This document shows positions 34,440-45,600 of a stretch of DNA of 64,000 bases, one piece after another. The position numbers and the translations under genes were made by a program. The stretch comes from Castor canadensis (taxonomy: Eukaryota; Chordata; Mammalia; Rodentia; Castoridae). The stretch is from positions 79,301,501-79,365,500 of the forward strand of contig NC_133386.1 of the NCBI RefSeq assembly GCF_047511655.1. The letters run 5' to 3'. Under the pieces are notes generated by a model, which saw only the letters and a list, made by a program, of their open reading frames with translations, ran no database searches and was not told the origin of the DNA. Numbering within the stretch: position 1 is the stretch's first letter; every line of letters begins with the position of its first letter.

Positions 34440-35990
34440 TTTTTTTCTTTTTTTTCTCTCCCAACAATCAGAAGACAGAGCATCAATCAGAATTGAATTC
34501 TGTGACATCCAGGACCCTAACACATGGAAAGTCTCCTTGTGCTGTGACACACTGAGAAAAGCAACTCCATTTCTCTCCACCATCTGGTTCCAAAGCTGCT
34601 TGTGTGAATGTGCAGAATGAACAGGTGGGTTTCATGCACCATGCTCAACTCCTTTACCCACTCCCAGGGAACATAATCCAGTGCAGCCCCTGTGGAGACT
34701 AAATCCCCCCAACCAAACAAAAAAAACATAAACAGCAAACTGTAAACTAACACCAACAGTAGAGGTGGGGATGGAACACTGAACTTGCCCCAGAGGGTGG
34801 GGCAAGGAGCTGAACTCTCAGTGCTGAATTCTCAGTGAATGAAAAGAAACAAAGGCTGAGAGTAGGGGTGAGGCTATAAGCCAACTTCCCAAAGTAGGGC
34901 AGGTGGTGGATCCCAGAGCTGGTCTTGTGGGACAGAGGGCAGTATTCAAAACTGAATTGCCCCACAATGCTGGGAGAGGAAGTAACCAAGCAGAGTTGCA
35001 GCTGTAGGGCAATGCAGCTGCCACCTGGTGAAAACAACAACAGTTCTGACCACCTTGCACAAACAGGCAATGAGTTATCTCAGCTCCCAATTGCAACTTG
35101 CTCTGTGGACAAGTACTTACAATAGTACTAACAAGCCAGTCACCTGGTGAGACCACATCAGAGCTCCCACTTGTATGCCAATACAAGGATTGATGCCTAT
35201 GGAATAACTCCAGAACTTTTACCAAACAGACTGCTTTTGGTTTTTCCTATATCTGGTGTAATTTTTTTCTTTTCTTTTTTTTTCTGTATTATTAGCTTCA
35301 CCATCACTGATTTCTGGTCCCTATTCTTACCTCATTTACTTTCCCTCATTTTTCTGTACTACAATCCACTGTTCTCCTTCCCAACTATGCTTTCTGCCCC
35401 TTCTCATCCACTTTCTCCCCGTGTCTTCACCTCCCCCTCCTAACCTTCCCTAACCTGTCACCATGTTACCCCTCCCTCCTACACACTCACCACCTGCTGA
35501 CTAACCTACTGTACCAACTTTAAACAACCATAGCCCCCTGCAATCCCTGACACAAGCACCCTCCACTGCCATAACAGAAATATACCCAAACACACGCAAT
35601 GGCCACAAAACACAGTAGCTCCCATCCCACCTTTCCCAGCTACCCCCACCTTTCCAGCCCCTCCCCTTTTAGTGGCACCTTTACCAATTACCCAAATTTC
35701 TATATCTAGCCTAATAAACATTACCCCCTCAACTCCCTTTTTACAGATATTATCACCAAGGGGTTTTCTATATAATATGTAAACAACTGATCTGACATTG
35801 AACCTGTGAATTTGTTATTGCTAAATTACACCTCTAGGATAGGGACAGAAAGAGCACATCAACCTAGTTAACAACCAAGTCAGTCACAACACAAAAATTA
35901 AATCAAGGGAAAGAAAACAGGCAATTAAAACTACCAGCTAGCCTATCAAGTACATAGTTGCACAACACCAAGTGGAGTGATGGAAAGAAG
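34440..35990 (+). promoter_or_regulatory. Probable L1 5' UTR, with pyrimidine-rich part at 35,260-35,740
   Basis: Placed immediately upstream of the ORF1 remnant. The first half has balanced composition ('gcagctgccacctggtgaaa'). The second half is strikingly C/T-rich with few G's. Minus-strand open frames at 34,747-35,225 are probably fortuitous. Promoter activity is inferred from position only. Confidence 0.45.
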
Positions 35991-36049
35991 AAGGGATGGA
36001 AACCACTCGCCTCAAAAAAAAAAAAAATCCAATACAGATTTCACTGGGA

Positions 36050-36990
36050 AATGAAGAAATGGATACTCACTTCATGACCCCAACAAAACAATGATAAATA
36101 TCACTGAGGAGCCCAGTGACACCCACATAAAAACCCTCAGAGATGAAATCTTGGAAGAAATCACTGAGAAACTCATGGAAAAGGTAATAGGCATGATTAA
36201 CCAAAATGTACAAGATGGACTCAAGAAATTTCAAGGTACCAAAAATAAAAAACTGTGAAGACTCAGAAACAAATAAATGAACTCAGAGATGACTTAAACA
36301 AGCACCAAAATGAAACAAAGTACACTATAAAAAAAGAGAAATATGAATTAAAGATGACAACACAAAATATAAGAGGAGTTGAACAAAGATTTAGAAAACC
36401 TTAGAAGAAAGAATCAGACAGAAATCTTGGAAACAAAAAGCTCCTTTAGTTAAACAAAAAACACAGTGGAAGGCTACTCCAGCAGACTAATATAAGTGGA
36501 ACAGAATCTCAGAGCTCAAAGATAAAATAGAAATCAAAGAAAAAACAGAGGAAATCTTAAACAACTCAAGAGCTGTGAAAAGAATATGCAAGAACTCAGC
36601 AACTCCAGCAAAAGACCAAAGCTGAGGATCATGGGCATTGAAGAAGGATAAGAGGTGCAAGCCAAAGGGATTCATAATATATTCAATAAAATAATAACAG
36701 AAAAATTTCCCAAATCTTGTGAAAGGTTTGCCCATTATAGAAAACCTCCATGAAAATAATTTCAGCTCTAGGATACTCTACCCAGCAAAACTATCATTCA
36801 AAATAGACAGGGAGATGAAAATCTCCTGTGATAAATAGAAACTAAAATAATATATGACCACCAAGCCACCACTATAGAAGATTCTACAAGGAATTCTGCA
36901 CACAGAAGATGAAAGCAAGCAAAGCCATGAGAGCATGAGAAGTATCTCTTGTGGTACAAGAGAAGAAAAGACAGCTAACCAAAGAGTACC
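36050..36990 (+). pseudogene. L1 ORF1 remnant
   Basis: Text such as 'gatgaaatcttggaagaaat', 'aaccaaaatgtacaagatgg' (coiled-coil region) and 'ctacccagcaaaactatcat' (C-terminal region) is typical of L1 ORF1, which encodes the RNA-binding trimeric chaperone. Stops and indels break the frame everywhere. Confidence 0.65.
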
Positions 36991-37040
36991 ATTGATTTGC
37001 CTGCACACAATCAAATCCTTAAACAACAAAAACAACTAAA

Positions 37041-38990
37041 TGGCAGGAATCACCACATACCAATCAATATTAACACTGAATGTCAATGGACTTAACTCCC
37101 CTATTAAAAGATACCATTTGGCAAACTGGATTAAAAAGGAAGATTTGACAATCTGTTGTTTACAAGATACCTATCTTATTGGCAGAAATAAACACTGGCT
37201 TAGGGTGAAAGACTAGAAGAAGATTTACCAAGCTAATAGTCCCCCAAAACAGGCAGGAGTAACAATATTTATATCAGACAAAGTAGAGTTCATTGCTTAC
37301 ATTGCTCAAATGAGACAAAGAAGGATACTTCATATACTAATAAAACAGCTTCAGCAATGTACAAGACACAAAATCAACTTACAAAAATCAGTAGCCTTTC
37401 TATACACCAACAATGAACAGATTGAGAAAGAATATAGAAAAACAATTTGATTTGCAATAAAATGTAAATTAAAAAATCAAACACTTAGAAATAAACTTAA
37501 CAAGGGACGTAAAGACAAGGAGAACTGCAAACCACTGAAAAAAGAGATTGAAGAAGACCACAGAAGGTGGAAAGATCTCTCATGCTCATGGATTTGTAGA
37601 CTCAGCATCATAAAAATAGCTAAACTACCAAAAGCAATCTACATGTTCAATGCAATTCCCATCAAAATCCCAATGATATTCATCCCAGAGATTGAAAAAT
37701 CTACCCTAAAGTTCATTTGGAAGCACAAAAGACAGTGAATAGCCAAGGCAATACTCAGCAAAAAGAGCAATGCTGGAGTTATCACAATACCTGACTTCAA
37801 ACTATACTACAGAGCCATGGCAATAAAAACAGCATGGTACTGGTGCAAAAACAGATATAATGACCAGTGGAACAGAATAGGGGACCTGGATATGAATCCT
37901 CGTAGCTATGCCCACCTTATTTTTGACAAAGGCACCAAAAACATATGATGGAGAAAAGATAGCCTCTTCAACAAATGTTGCTGGGGAAATTAGTTATCTG
38001 CCTGCAGAAAACTGAAACTAGGTCCATGCCTATCATTCTGTATTAGTATAAACTCAAAGTGGATTTAGGACTTTGATATCAGACCTGATACATTGCAGTT
38101 AGTATAGGAAAGACTGTGGAATACACTGGAAGCAATAGGTATAGGCAAGGACTCCCTCAGTAGAACTCCAGCAGCCCAGCAACTAAGAGAAAGGATAGAC
38201 AAATGGGACTACATGAAATTAAAAACTTCTGCACCACAAAAGAAATGGACTCTAAATTGAAGAGACCACCCACGGAGTGGGAGTAAATGTTTGTTAGGTA
38301 TACATTAGACAAGGGACTGATAACCCAAATATATAAGGAGCTCAAAAAACTAAACTCCCCCAAATCAGTGAACCAATAAAGAAGTAGGCAACTAAACTAA
38401 AGAGAACTTTTTCAAAGAAAGAAGTCCAAATGGCCAAAAAGCACATGAAAAACTGCTCACCATCCCTGTCCATAAAAGAAATGCAAATCAAAACCACGCT
38501 AAGATTTCACCTCACTCCTGTTAGAATAGCTACCATCAAGAATGCCACCAACAACAAATGTTGGCGAGGATGTGAGGAAAAAGGAACCCTCATACACTGC
38601 TGGTAGGAATGTAATCTATTATAACCACTTTGGAAAACAATATGGAGTCTTCTTAAAAACTAAACATAGATCTGCCATATGATCCAGCAATACCACTCTT
38701 AGGGATAGAACCAAAGTAATGTGACTCAGGTTATTACAAAGACAGCTGCACACCCATGTTTATTGCAACACCATTCACAATAGCCAAGCTACGGAAGCAG
38801 CAAAGATGTTCCACTATGAATGAATGGATTAAGAAAATGTGGTATTTATACACAATGGAACTTTATTCAGCCACAAAGAAGAATAAAATTTTGTCATTCT
38901 CAAGTAAATGGATGGAACTGGAGAACATCATCTTAGGCAAAGTTAGTCAGGTTTAGAAGGCCTGACTTCTAAGCTTAGAAATCACATATT
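37041..38990 (+). pseudogene. L1 ORF2 remnant, endonuclease start joined to late RT
   Basis: Begins MAGITTYQSILTLNVNGLNS, the conserved start of the L1 endonuclease, and keeps about 85 codons of that domain with a stop after HWLRVKD. Near 37,345 it jumps to the late RT text 'aatcaacttacaaaaatcag' (KSVAFLYTNN), so the catalytic RT core is gone. The C-terminal Cys region at 38,560-38,620 keeps the family frame (G-C-E-E-K-G-T), though a stop follows. Ends with 'ggaactggagaacatcatct'. Confidence 0.8.
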
Positions 38991-39450
38991 CTCCCTCATA
39001 GGTGGATTATAGACCTAAAATAATTGCAATAATATGGGTCACACACTGAGAGGAGAACATGGCCTGGAAGGAATAAAGAAAGAAATGGAAACCTAAAACT
39101 TGAATGTGGTTGATATGCTCACTGTAGAGGAGCAAATATAGTAATCTTAAATTGCCACGGCCACTTTGGGAAGGGGACTAGGCAGTAGAGGTCTGGTAGA
39201 GATGAACCAAGGTAGGTTGCAATACACAAGTGCATGAAAGCAACACTAGGAATCTCTCTGTATAGCCATCTTTATTCTCAAACTAGCAAAAACGCTGTCT
39301 TTCTTATTATCTCTTATGTTTTCTCTTCAACAAAATCAGAGAACAAGAGGTTGGAACAAGTTCTGCCTGGAAGTGAAGGTAGGGAGAAAATGGCCCACAC
39401 AATGTATGCACATGTGAATAAACATAAAAAGGATAAAATAAAAAAACTTA

Positions 39451-39690
39451 ATTACTGAAGCTTGACCAATTTTGAGGAGAGTGATAGTAGACCTTACCTC
39501 TTAAGGGGACCACCATGCCTCTGAAACATTGCTGTCACCACTTTCTGAGAATATAACTACTATGTTTCTGTGGAAAGAAGAGGTGAAGGCAGAGGTTGTT
39601 GAGATGGATGTGTAGACAGATTAGCAGTCCTCAGATTATACAAGGTCATTTAGACCATCCTAACTGAGTTAGATTATACCATAAAGGTGA
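39451..39690. other. No gene seen
   Basis: Short flank between the L1 tail and an ancient repeat. Confidence 0.4.
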
Positions 39691-40263
39691 TGCTACATTT
39701 TGAAGGGCAGTGACATGATTAGATTAAAGATATCTCAAAATTATGTGGACTGTGGAGTAGAAGAGGCAAAGTAGAAGCAGGAACTACAGATAGGAGGCTG
39801 TTATAATAATCCAGCCAAGAAGTGGTGCCACCATAAACTATAGAATTTAGAGAGGGTGGAAGACAATTATGAAATATTTTGGAGGCAGAATCATTAGGAC
39901 TTGGAGACTGACCAGAGCCAGAGCGACAGGAAGTTTTTTGTCCTAGGTGAACATGAATCATAAGTTGGAGATAGTGTTCTAGCACCATTTGTTAAGATGA
40001 GGAACACAGGCAAAAGAGCAGGTGTGGGATAGTTTAGAGGGTAAAAAGTAATTTAGTTTTGTATATATTAGGTATGGGGGGATGATAACTGTCCTATTGA
40101 GATATACTGTTGATCATTTATAAGAGAGATGGAGTTAAGCAATAATGTAAAATTTGATTGTCATCAGCCTATACATTTTAATTAAAGGAACAGAATTTAT
40201 TGAGGTCCTTCAAATAGAATTTATGGAAAGTATAAAGAGGAGAGTTCTAGAAGAGGACCACAG
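39690..40263 (+). repeat. Ancient mammalian-wide interspersed repeat, family not named
   Basis: Contains a colinear series I remember from many mammalian genomes: 'gggcagtgacatgatt', 'ggaggctgttataataatcc', 'gaagtggtgcc', 'gttggagatagtg' and 'gtcatcagcctata'. I cannot give the official name. The minus-strand open frame at 39,719-39,988 is fortuitous. Confidence 0.5.
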
Positions 40264-40606
40264 TGTTATATTTTGAATGCCCCTAATGGTCTGTGTATTA
40301 AAGTCTTAGTCCTCAGCCCCTGGTGTTATTGAGACTTGGAAGGTGGAATCTTTGAGAAGTAGAGCCTTGTACAAGCTCCTTAGGTCCTTGGGGGTATGCC
40401 CTTGATGGAGATTTTGGGATCCGGCCACTTCTATTTCCTCTTTTGTCCCTGGCTTATGATATAAATGACTTTGCTCAATAGGGCCAAAATGATGGGGCCA
40501 ACCAATCATGGACTAGACTCTCCAAAACTGTGAGCCAAAACATATTTCCTCTTTAGAAATTGATTATCTCAATTTTTATCAGGACAGAAAGCTGTAACAT
40601 TAATGA
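40264..40606 (+). repeat. ERVL-MaLR-type LTR
   Basis: Starts 'tgttatattttgaatgcccc', continues 'cagcccctggtgttattgag', 'gggggtatgcccttgatgga', 'ggggccaaccaatcatggac' and 'aaaactgtgagccaaaacat', and ends 'gaaagctgtaacatt'. The course is that of a MaLR LTR. No internal region is present, so it is a solo LTR. Confidence 0.8.
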
Positions 40607-42121
40607 AAGATGATCTCAGCATTAAAGTTTGATAGTTATCAACTGGCAATTTTTAATTAAAGGAACAGAATTGGTTAGAATAACTAAAAGAAATTTTATG
40701 AAAAGGAAAATGAGTTCTAGAAAATGACCCTGAGAAACATTACAATTTAAGTGAAAAAGACAACTGCACCTAAATACCTCCTCAAAAAAAAAATACAGAT
40801 AAGGAGAGCAAGTAAAACCACACAGACATCTGCCTACAATATAACAGAGAGAAAAAGAATATCATAAATTTCATTTAAATAAGTGAAGGGAAATAAGTGC
40901 GGAAACTGGCAAAGACAACTCTGAGTATATACCAAAGTAAAAAGCCAAGTGGAGACTTCATGCAGAGAAGAAGGAAAAAGTGTCTACAAGTGATGGGCTA
41001 CAGAGTTTAAAAAAAACCAGATTACCTTACATATCAGAATGCTGGTTCAAGAAGTCAGAAGAAAGTTGCTTAAAAGAGCAGGGAAACTAAGATAGAAATC
41101 TTTGTAGGGCCCAATCTGTGGGGAGTTAAAGGGACTTGGTGGTGAAGAAAATAATGGAAAAACAATGAAAACAAAGATCCAAATAAAAGAACATCACTAA
41201 ATAAAAGAACAGTTTTTCTTTTCCATTAGTGGCGCCATTTATTAAAGCAACTTCATTTTATTATGCCATCAGAAGAGGGTGCTCTTGGACTAAAAAAACT
41301 AATAAACCACTAATTGTCTCATACCTATCAATACAGAATTGTATCTTGTTGAGAATTTAGTAAAATACAAGATATATGAATATTGAAATGCCAGGAAATA
41401 ACAGAAGACATCATAAAAGTCACTATATGAAGAAGATAGAAAATAAGAATCAAAACATTTTATTGATGAAAATTCTTGTAAAAATCCATGAGGAGTAAGA
41501 AAATCAAATTAAGAATCATTATACAAGCATTTGAACATATTTAAAAATTTATTCCCATAAGTAACTCAAAAATTCAGAAAAGAGAATGAAAAAGTAGCAC
41601 ATGAAAACTAAGCAAACTTCAGAAGAAAAAGAAGATACAGAGGAAAAAGACAAAAATATTCTCAGGAACAAAAACTAAACTACAAGGTGATCAAGACAGA
41701 AGAGAATCAATGGAAATTATAGTGAGGACTGTAGAGAAAGGGAATTGAAATATCCAAGAGAATCAAAATGAGATAAAGAAAAATAAAAATAGTCAGAAAA
41801 AAAGTGATAGCTATAAAAGATAGGCAAAGATGATCTCACATACATAAAATTGGATCTTTAAATAAAAAAAAAAGCAACACAGAAATTTTATTCAAAATGA
41901 TAATTTAAGAAAACTTTCCAGAAATAAAAAATCCTGAATGTACATGGAGGGACTGACAGGCTACAAAGGGAAAGAAATCAAGCTGATATCTAAGTTCTTG
42001 ATAATAAGAAACAAGACAGGACAACGTTGGAATAAATTTTTTCAAAAGGTGAACAGAAAGTTTGCATATGTATATATTTAAATACTTAAAGGTTTAATAA
42101 AAGTTTCTACATATATAAAAT
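40607..42121. other. Second partial copy of the ancient repeat, then unrecognised A-rich sequence
   Basis: 40,627-40,733 repeats the end of the element at 40,152-40,264 ('ttaattaaaggaacagaatt', 'gagttctaga'). The remainder to 42,121 is A-rich with no gene or repeat that I can name. Confidence 0.5.
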
Positions 42122-42130
42122 AAATCTTGA

Positions 42131-44760
42131 TAACAACAAACACCATGGAAGTCCAGGAAATCATCAGAGACTACTTTGAGAACCTATATTCAAATAAATT
42201 TGAAAATCTTAAAGAAATGGACAGATTTCTAGATACATATGATCATCCAAAACTGAACCAAGAGGAAATTAATCACCTGAATAGACCTATAACACAAAAT
42301 GAAATTGAAGCAGCAATCAAGAGTCTCCCCAAAAAGAAAAGTCCAGGACCTGATGGATTCTCTGCTGAATTCTATCAGACCTTTAAAGAAGAACTGATAC
42401 CAACCCTCCTTAAACTGTTCCATGAAATAGAAAGGGAAGGAAAACTGCCTAACTCATTTTATGAAGCTAGTATTACACTCATCCCAAAACCAGGCAAAGA
42501 CACCTCCAAAAAGGAGAACCATAGGCCAATCTCCTTAATGAACATTGATGCAAAAATCCTCAACAAAATAATGGCAAACCGAATTCAGCAACACATCAAA
42601 AAGATTATTCACCACGACCAAGTAGGCTTCATCCCAGGGATGCAGGGGTGGGTCAACATACGAAAATCAATAAACGTAATAAACCACATTAACAGAAGCA
42701 AAGACAAAAACCACTTGACCATCTCAATAGATGCAGAAAAAGCCTTTGATAAGATCCAACATCATTTCATGATAAAAGCTCTAAGAAAACTAGGAATAGA
42801 AGGAAAGTTCCTCAACATTATAAAAGCTATATATGACAAACCTACAGCCAGCATTATACTTAATGGAGAAAAACTGAAACCATTCCCTCTAAAATCAGGA
42901 GCCAGACAAGGATGCCCACTATCTCCACTCCTATTCAACATAGTACTGGAATTCCTAGCCAGAGCAATTAGGCAAGAAGAAGGAATAAAAGGAATACAAA
43001 TAGGTAAAGAAACTGTCAAAATACCCCTATTTGCAGACGACATGATCCTATACCTTAAAGACCCAAAAAACTCTACTCAGAAGCTTCTAGACATCATCAA
43101 TAGCTATAGCAAGGTAGCAGGATATAAAATCAACATAGAAAAATCATTAGCATTTCTCTACACTAACAATGAGCAAACAGAAAAAGAATTTATGAAAACA
43201 ATTCCATTTACAATAGCCTCAAACAAAATCAAATACCTAGGTGTAAACCTAACAAAAGATGTGAAAGACCTCTACAAGGAAAACTATAAACTTCTAAAGA
43301 AAGAGATTGAGGAAGACTATAGAAAGTGGAGAGACCTCCCATGCTCATGGATTGGTAGAACCAACATAGTAAAAATGTCGATACTCCCAAAAGTAATCTA
43401 CATGTTTAATGCAATTCCCATCAAAATTCCAATGACATTCATTAAAGAGATTGAAAAATCTACTATTAAATTTATATGGAAACACAAGAGGCCACAAATA
43501 GCCAAGGCAATACTCAGTCAAAAGAACAATGCAGGAAGTATCACAATACCTGACTTCAAACTATATTACAAAGCAGTAACAATAAAAACAGCATGGTACT
43601 GGCACAAAAACAGACATGAAGACCAGTGGAACAGAATAGAGGACCCAGATATGAAGCCACACAACTATAACCAACTTGTCTTTGACAAAGGAGCTAAAAA
43701 TATACAATGGAGAAATAGCAGCCTCTTCAACAAAAACTGCTGGGAAAACTGGTTAGCAGTCTGCAAAAAACTAAAACTAGATCCATGTATATCACCCTAT
43801 ACCAAGATTAACTCAAAATGGATCAAGGATCTTAATATCAGACCCCAAACTCTTAAGTTGATACAGGAAAGAGTAGGAAATAGTCTGGAGTTAGTAGGTA
43901 TAGGTAAGAACTTTCTCAATGAAACCCCAGCAGCACAGCAACTAAGAGATAGCATAGATAAATGGGACCTCATAAAGCTAAAAAGCTTCTGTGCATCAAA
44001 AGAAATGGTCTCTAAACTGAAGAGAACACCCACAGAGTGGGAGAAAATATTTGCCAACTATACATCAGACAAAGGACTGATAACCAGAATATATAGGGAA
44101 TTTAAAAAACTAAATTCTCCCAAAACTAATGAACCAATAAAGAAATGGGCAAGTGAACTAAACAGAACTTTCTCAAAAGAAGAAATTCAAATGGCCAAAA
44201 AACACATGAAAAAATGCTCACCATCTCTAGCAATAAAGGAAATGCAAATTAAAACCATGCTAAGATTCCACCTCACCCCTGTTAGAATAGCCATCATCAG
44301 CAACACCACCAACAACAGGTGTTGGCAAGGATGCGGGAAAAAGGAACCCTCTTACACTGTTGGTGGGAATGTAGACTAGTACAACCACTCTGGAAAAAAA
44401 TTTGGAGGCTACTTAAAAAGCTAGACATCGATCTACCATTTGATCCAGCAATACCACTCTTGGGGATATACCCAAAAGCTGTGACACAAGTTACTCCAGA
44501 GGCACCTGCACACCCATGTTTATTGCTGCACTATTCACAATAGCCAAGTTATGGAAATGGCCAAGATGCCCCAGCACTGACGAATGGATTAAGAAAATGT
44601 GGTATCTATACACAATGGAATTTTATGCAGCCATGAAGAAGAATGAAATGTTATCATTCGCCGGTAAATGGATGGAATTGGAAAACATCATTCTGAGTGA
44701 TGTTAGCCTGGCCCAAAAGACCAAAAATCGTATGTTCTCCCTCATATGTGGATATTAGAT
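42131..44760 (+). pseudogene. L1 ORF2 (reverse transcriptase half), open for about 750 codons
   Basis: ORF2p is the endonuclease/reverse transcriptase that copies L1 and non-autonomous RNAs at nicked genomic DNA. The endonuclease half is missing through 5' truncation. The open frame 42,127-44,379 has, in order, [10 protein letters not shown] (about residue 70), IPKPGKD (119), [11 protein letters not shown] (165), the motif-A stretch [10 protein letters not shown] (200), [11 protein letters not shown] (261) and the catalytic FADD (302-305, codons from 43,030). The thumb and C-terminal domains follow. Two single-base losses, near 44,335-44,342 and near 44,478, push the C-terminal Cys-rich part into frames seen at 44,319-44,543 and 44,516-44,758. 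The apparent TTG start is not real; the frame simply runs out of the truncated end. It cannot retrotranspose by itself. Confidence 0.93.
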
Positions 44761-45256
44761 CAAGGGCAAACACAACAATGGGATTAGACTATGAGCACAT
44801 GATAAAAGCAAGAGCACACAAGGGAGGGGTGAGGATAGTTAAAACACCTAAAACATTAGCTAGCATTTGTTGCCCTTAACGCAGAGAAACTAAAGCAGAT
44901 ACCTTAAAAGCAACTGAGGCCAATAGGAAAAGGGGAATAGGTACTAGAGAAAAGGTTAGATCAAAAAGAATTAACCTAGAAGGTAACACCCACGCACAGG
45001 AAATCAATGTGAGTCAATGCCCTGTATAGCTATCCTTATCTCAACCAGCAAAAACCCTTGTTCCTTCCTATCATTGCTTATACTCTCTCTATAACAAAAT
45101 TAGAAATAAGGGCAAAATAGTTTCTGCTGGGTATTGAGGGGGTGGGGGGGGAGAGGGAGTGGGCGGAGTGGGTGGTAACGGAGGGGGTGGGGGCAGGGGG
45201 GAGAAATGAACCAAGCCTTGTATGCACATATGAATAATAAAAGAAAAAGAAAAAAA
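42131..45256 (+). mobile_element. Young 5'-truncated L1 with target-site duplication
   Basis: About 3.1 kb covering the RT half of ORF2, the C-terminal region, a 3' UTR with a G-rich tract (45,137-45,206), the terminal 'cacatatgaataataaaaga' and an A-rich tail. A 9-bp repeat 'aaatcttga' flanks it at 42,122-42,130 and 45,257-45,265. It is the least decayed large element in the window. Confidence 0.9.
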
Positions 45257-45265
45257 AATCTTGAA

Positions 45266-45600
45266 AGTGTGAAAACAAATTCTAAAATTGAATATAAGAT
45301 CAATAAATAAGTCTTTTATGTCAAAGTTATAGTGCAACTACACACATACATAAACTGATTCAAGTAACTGACTATAGACTTTACTCAGTACTCTTGGCTG
45401 TAGAATTTAAATTAGATACATTACAAAAAGGAAGAGTAGCAAAGAAAAATTGAACCTACATGATGGGTTTGTTTTTGGTATGAGGTTATAGTGATCTAAA
45501 GCAATACGTATGTGTATAAGGTATCATGAATTATTAAGCATATTGCTGTTTTGCTGTTGTTGGGAATCAGAGTTGGCCATGCACATATAGAATGGAGAAA
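45266..45600. other. No gene seen
   Basis: AT-rich flank downstream of the young L1. Confidence 0.4.

Larger units (their letters stand above)
34440..39450 (+). mobile_element. Long L1, sense, with internal deletion in ORF2
   Basis: The 5'-UTR-like region (34,440-35,990) is followed by an ORF1 remnant (about 36,050-36,990), ORF2 start at 37,041, a jump from endonuclease to RT near 37,345, the rest of ORF2 to about 38,990, and a 3' UTR ending 'gcacatgtgaataaacataa' and an A-rich tail at about 39,450. Many in-frame stops. The 5' boundary is uncertain; I found no clear target-site duplication. Confidence 0.8.

Noticed and set aside
34747-35225. Overlapping minus-strand frames of 107 and 135 codons
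   Set aside because: Two overlapping frames in different phases in a presumed L1 5' UTR, with no recognisable protein. I judged them fortuitous.
42127-42130. TTG as a genuine start codon of the 750-codon L1 frame
   Set aside because: The codon lies in the target-site duplication left of the 5'-truncated element, so the frame is merely open into the flank.
45078-45337. Minus-strand Pro/Ser-rich frames near the L1 tail (also at 58,636-58,928 and 51,329-51,574)
   Set aside because: They are translations of the C-rich strand of the L1 3'-UTR G-rich tract and recur with each copy. Not proteins.
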